Assembly (NCBI RefSeq): GCF_008831285.2
Contig: NW_022204507.1
Location: forward strand, 2,960,814-3,024,813
From: Nymphaea colorata
Taxonomy: Eukaryota; Streptophyta; Magnoliopsida; Nymphaeales; Nymphaeaceae
Reading direction: 5' to 3'
DNA length: 64,000 nucleotides
Positions 60,331 to 64,000 of the stretch are shown here, one piece after another; positions within the stretch are counted from its first letter, which is position 1, and every line of letters begins with the position of its first letter. The notes beneath the pieces are model-generated. The model was not told the DNA's origin, made no database searches, and worked only from the letters and a program-made list of their open reading frames with translations. Both the position numbers and the translations under genes were made by a program.

Positions 60331-60900
60331 ATGCTGGTATGGGTGTCATATGTTGCGTAGGAGTGCGGGTGTGGCACCTCCCACCAGTCGTGGTGCAGGT
60401 AAGAGTGCAAGTGTGTAGTAGCGTTTCATCATCAACTCTAGAACGCTGGGATTGTCTTTTGTGTAGTGGGAGACCAAAAGTAATAGTAATAGAAAATCAA
60501 TAAAATGTGGTGGAAAGTCCCCACCTCCAAGTCGTCCGTGCCTATAAAAATAAGGGCTTTGGCTCGGGCCACCCAGCGACCCCTATTGTCGTGTATCTTT
60601 GGTGTGCAAGTGTGGAGTGGTGCATGCGTGTGTTGGAGCTTTTTATGAAAAGCTCACTGGGTGACCTTCTTTAGTGTGTTTTTTTTTTCTTGTAGTTCCT
60701 TTGTTGTTGTTGTAAGGATTTCTTTAACCAATAGTGGTTGCTACTTGGTTAAGTTCAGTTTCTGAACTATTTTGATTTTATCGTTGAGATTTGGTTAGTC
60801 AAATTTTATTAAAGTTGTTATTTAAAAGTTCCTACAGTCTGTAGCGGCATGTATTCAGGACAAAATGCAATTACAAATTATGGGCATTCTATTGCACCAA
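60260..60900. other. No gene seen
   Basis: Holds the decayed end of the minisatellite and an AATAAA-type stretch (AATCAATAAAATG at about 60,495) that could serve as a polyadenylation signal for the paralogue. Confidence 0.4.
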
Positions 60901-61121
60901 GGATGTGTGTGTACATATATAATGTCTAAACATTTGACGGTGGTGTAAGATAATTATTTATTTGAAATCAAGAGAAAATGCTAGCTTCTGAAGTTGAGAA
61001 AATTTGTGCATATTTTAGTAATTTTTAATGAAATAAAATGGAAAACAGGAATGCAAAGTACGGCAAAATTTAAGCATGTTCTTTTCCATTTTATAATATG
61101 GTTTACTAATATGAAATGAAT

Positions 61122-61154
61122 ACTTATATATATATACATATATATATATATATA
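61122..61154. repeat. (TA)n tract at the re-joining point of copy B
   Basis: The TA run ends a few bases before homology with copy A resumes at 61,160. Confidence 0.75.
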
Positions 61155-63323
61155 GTCCCCTTCCAAAAGCTAAGTTGGATTCCTTGACGCTCAAAAGTTG
61201 ATAATGCAGTCGCAGATGATATACTTCAAAAGGCATAACTTACCTGTATAGGACCGGTTTCTATTCTTCCAAGTTGCGAGATGACTGTTAGCTTTTCCTC
61301 ACAGAGGCCCTACCAATAATTTCCTTGGCCATTGAGGTTAGGACAACGGTTTAATTATAAGATTGGTCCGAACGTTTCACCTGAAATTTGATCACAGGTG
61401 CTGAACTTATGGCCATCCATAAATGAGATAGATTAGTATCAATCCAAATCTGCATCATCTCAAAGGTAAAGAAAAAAAAAATTCTCTAGCCTTGCTTAAG
61501 AATTGGACTCTTATTTGGACCCGAGTATGGTTGTTGAATCATATTGTACAAAATTTCAATTTCGATCTTTTATATTTTAAATTTATATTAGTGATGTCGG
61601 GGATATTGTTGTGTTTGGATCCATGCTACTATAATCTAATCCTTATATTCATCTGAATGTTTATATTCATATAGCATTAGTGGTGAGATCTATTTATTTC
61701 TTTAAATGCACCTTATATATTGCTTAGATTCATATTTGAATATGTATACTTAGATATATTGTTAAGCAACCATATCTTGTTTTTATTAGATCCAAACATA
61801 TTACAATATTTGTTTACTTGTGGAACCAATTATGCTAATATGCTACTAAATAAGGTCCTCTTTGAGATTGAATTTGATTTCACTATTTGCCATGAGGTGT
61901 AAGATAACACTGTTGAATATAATGATATCCACACTAAATTAGATCCATATCGATATCTTTGGAGATATATACTACATGTCAAAATGCAGATCCAGAAATT
62001 GAGTAATATGTTTGTACATGCAAATGTAGTCGGAACCCAACGATCGAAAAAAGGGTTTACGATGTTTTTATGCTTGAGTAGAAATTGTCTGAAGAATGCA
62101 AATATTTTTGTCCTATTGATTATCAAGGTTGTTTTATTGGATACTTTGGATAAACAATCTGATAATGAACCGACTGTAGATTGGTTTAGTAATGGACGAA
62201 CTAAATTTTATTAGTGAATTCAATAATCATCTTATTGATCAAGTTTTGGATTAGTTAGGAAAATAACCAACTGAGTTTGATTCCTCTATTTTTCATATGA
62301 TAATAAGTTACAAATGTCTAGATTTCCTTGGCTATGTTCGAATTGTTATTGTATGCATTTGTTAGTGGATCTACATGTTGACCTTGACAAAATAAATGGT
62401 AAATCTGACTGGATGTCAATAAGTGATAAATTCACAAGTGATAACATGGATATTAGCAGTTGTATACGAAAATTGTCTTCATGTGTGAGTTAAATCTTTT
62501 ATACAAGGGTATATTAATAAAGATAATGCAACATGAAAATCCCCATACAATTTAAAACAGTCTTTGAGATCAATGTTTTAAAGTCATAATAACCACTGGG
62601 TATGTTGCCAATCTAATTATATAATTGTGTGAATGTTTGGAAAGTGGGAGCCTACTTGAATATTGCTGTTATATGATTACATATTTGGAACTCCACCTGT
62701 TAAAAGAGTTATTTTGCCTAAGAATGGCTGACTTATTGAAGGACAACCAAAAGTGAATGTACCCTTTAGTTAGACTATTGTTTGATGCATTTGTTATTGT
62801 GTGCAAAAGAGAATCCAGGTTACAATCTTATGACCAAGTGAGAGATGTTGGGTTGTGGCCATGAACCAGACTCATGATCTCATACACTATGAGGTTGGTT
62901 ACAATCTCTTACATGTTACAACTACATCTGAAAAGATTATTACATATTAGCCTTATAACTGCCTAGCTGGGCATACAAGGAATTCAAGGAAGCCAGATAT
63001 AATGCCCAACATTCATTTTATGCTAAGGTAGCCTATGTATTGCCTCAGGTGTCTCCTTGAAGCAAACTTGTAAAATCCTTCAGTCATACCATTTCTTTTC
63101 CAATTTTATATCTCTCTCTATCTCTGCGCTGATTCGTCGTTGTGTTGTTTGTTGCTGATTCAAAGTAGCAAGCTGATGCTTTATGTTGAGATCTTGGGTA
63201 GAACCACAAAGTTCCAACAAAGAACAATCAGTATATCCTTCACTGATATCACAGATGCTCTCCAATCCAATGAATTTCAAAGCAAAAAGCACACACCCAG
63301 CTACTCTTGCCATTCAACTGACC

Positions 63324-63519
63324 AAGAAATGTGAGAAAAGATACTTGAGATGACATGTGAGACCATGTTTGCATCAACGTTGAACAATTCCATTCCACAA
63401 TGTTCCCAAATACGTTCTTCAATGTTCCCAAAATTGGGAACATTGTGGAACAAAATTGTTCATAGTTGATGCAAACACAGCCTCAAATGTCTTTTTTAGT
63501 ATCTTTCCATGCATTTTCG
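63324..63519. repeat. Long imperfect hairpin, copy B
   Basis: This is the counterpart of 40,192-40,387. The inner arms (about 63,350-63,409 and 63,434-63,492) pair better than in A: TTTGCATCAAC with GTTGATGCAAA, and TTCCACAATGTTCCCAA with TTGGGAACATTGTGGAA exactly. The outer pairing (ATGCATGGAA) seen in A is weakened. Confidence 0.8.
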
Positions 63520-63864
63520 AGCATGGTTGGCAAACTTGGCGATCCACCTCGAGCATGTAAAACCTCGATAAACGTTGAAAACTTCACATAGTCTCTCCTG
63601 GATCCACCCCTAAACTATTAGTTATTCTATGTAATTTACATTATAAATAGAACCAGTTAAAAATAGATGATAAATGGATTCAAGGGTATCCGCTTATGCC
63701 GTTTTCATTCTCTAGATATTGCATTTGATCATCCATTATTTGGAAATAATGACTTGACAGTCCAAACTTTTCATTTCACAAGATTTTCCATATTTGATCA
63801 TGAAATGGGGTTTAACTGATAAATTATGTAAATGAAAATAGACCAGGGAAAAGTCAGCACGGGC

Positions 63865-63873
63865 TATAAAAAG
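63865..63873 (+). promoter_or_regulatory. TATA-box-like word at the end of copy B
   Basis: GGGCTATAAAAAGGGAAACC is a good plant TATA box. No gene start is visible before the window ends at 64,000. The word is also the exact edge of the duplicated block. Confidence 0.3.
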
Positions 63874-64000
63874 GGAAACCACCACAAGAACAAATCCTTT
63901 GGGTGCTTATTTTAATCAAAGAATAGCATCCATTTGTGCAACTAGCTGTTGAGCAGCATGTTAGCACTTCCCTTTAGTGTGCGAGACTGTCTAGCAACAA

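Larger units (their letters stand above)
59600..61122 (+). repeat. Paralogous segment Q (matches 46.2-48.1 kb)
   Basis: It is the partner of segment P. It sits inside the block missing from copy A and directly precedes the right part of copy B. This shows that P and Q were separated by the same rearrangements that built A and B. Confidence 0.7.
49031..63870 (+). repeat. Segmental duplication, copy B
   Basis: It is the partner of 28,886-40,717. Compared with A it has extra sequence at 52,016-52,165, about 54,898-55,000, 56,165-56,515 and the large 57,130-61,160 block. It lacks the A-specific pieces at 29.0, 35.9 and about 37.05-37.45 kb. Homology ends at CTATAAA (63,864-63,870), the same word that ends copy A. 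Confidence 0.92.

Noticed and set aside
1-64000. CRISPR arrays, tRNA or rRNA genes, organelle insertions
   Set aside because: I scanned for spaced identical repeats, cloverleaf-like motifs and known organelle genes and saw none. The window is plant nuclear DNA.

Overview
The window is nuclear DNA from a flowering plant. It is AT-rich and dominated by non-coding sequence. It holds plant LRR receptor kinase fragments, Ty3/Gypsy Tat-type and Ty1/Copia retroelement remains, hAT-like MITEs, (CT)n(TA)n microsatellites and introns with plant-type splice sites. I cannot name the species. Much of the sequence is transposon-derived or recently duplicated, and few intact genes can be supported.

Layout. 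0.2-0.7 kb: the decayed 3' end of an LRR receptor-like kinase. 6.17-6.86 kb: a small three-exon gene (99 codons) with all reading-phase-0 introns, the best candidate for a working cellular gene. 7-12 kb: hAT-like MITEs and degenerate AATCTG repeats. 16.3-17.1 kb: the 5' end of a second LRR receptor kinase, broken by a stop, a frameshift and a retroelement. 17.1-28.9 kb: a large minus-strand Ty3/Gypsy element of the Tat type. From its 5' side it carries a 337-codon plant-mobile-domain-like ORF, shredded gag, protease, RT-RNase H, a second archaeal-type RNase H and integrase, a 43-bp minisatellite, and a 3.2-kb 3' LTR with a TATA box. Its 5' LTR is missing.

From 28.9 kb the window is built around a large direct segmental duplication. 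Copy A is about 28.89-40.72 kb and copy B about 49.03-63.87 kb. Both carry the same MITE, the same decayed Copia RT-RNase H stretch and the same long imperfect hairpin. They differ by clean indels that act as a record of events after duplication. The largest is a 3-4 kb block (57.1-61.16 kb) present only in B. It begins at the tip of a 730-bp palindrome made of two inverted promoter-like modules and contains a paralogue of a segment at 46.2-48.1 kb. Between the copies (40.7-49.0 kb) lie a possible minus-strand gene start with TATA box and splice sites, long microsatellites and a small low-complexity gene.

The genes do not form one pathway. The coherent stories are an eroded LRR-kinase cluster, a Tat-type retroelement whose extra ORF is intact while gag-pol is dead, and a duplicated block that has diverged through palindrome-edge and transposon-edge indels.
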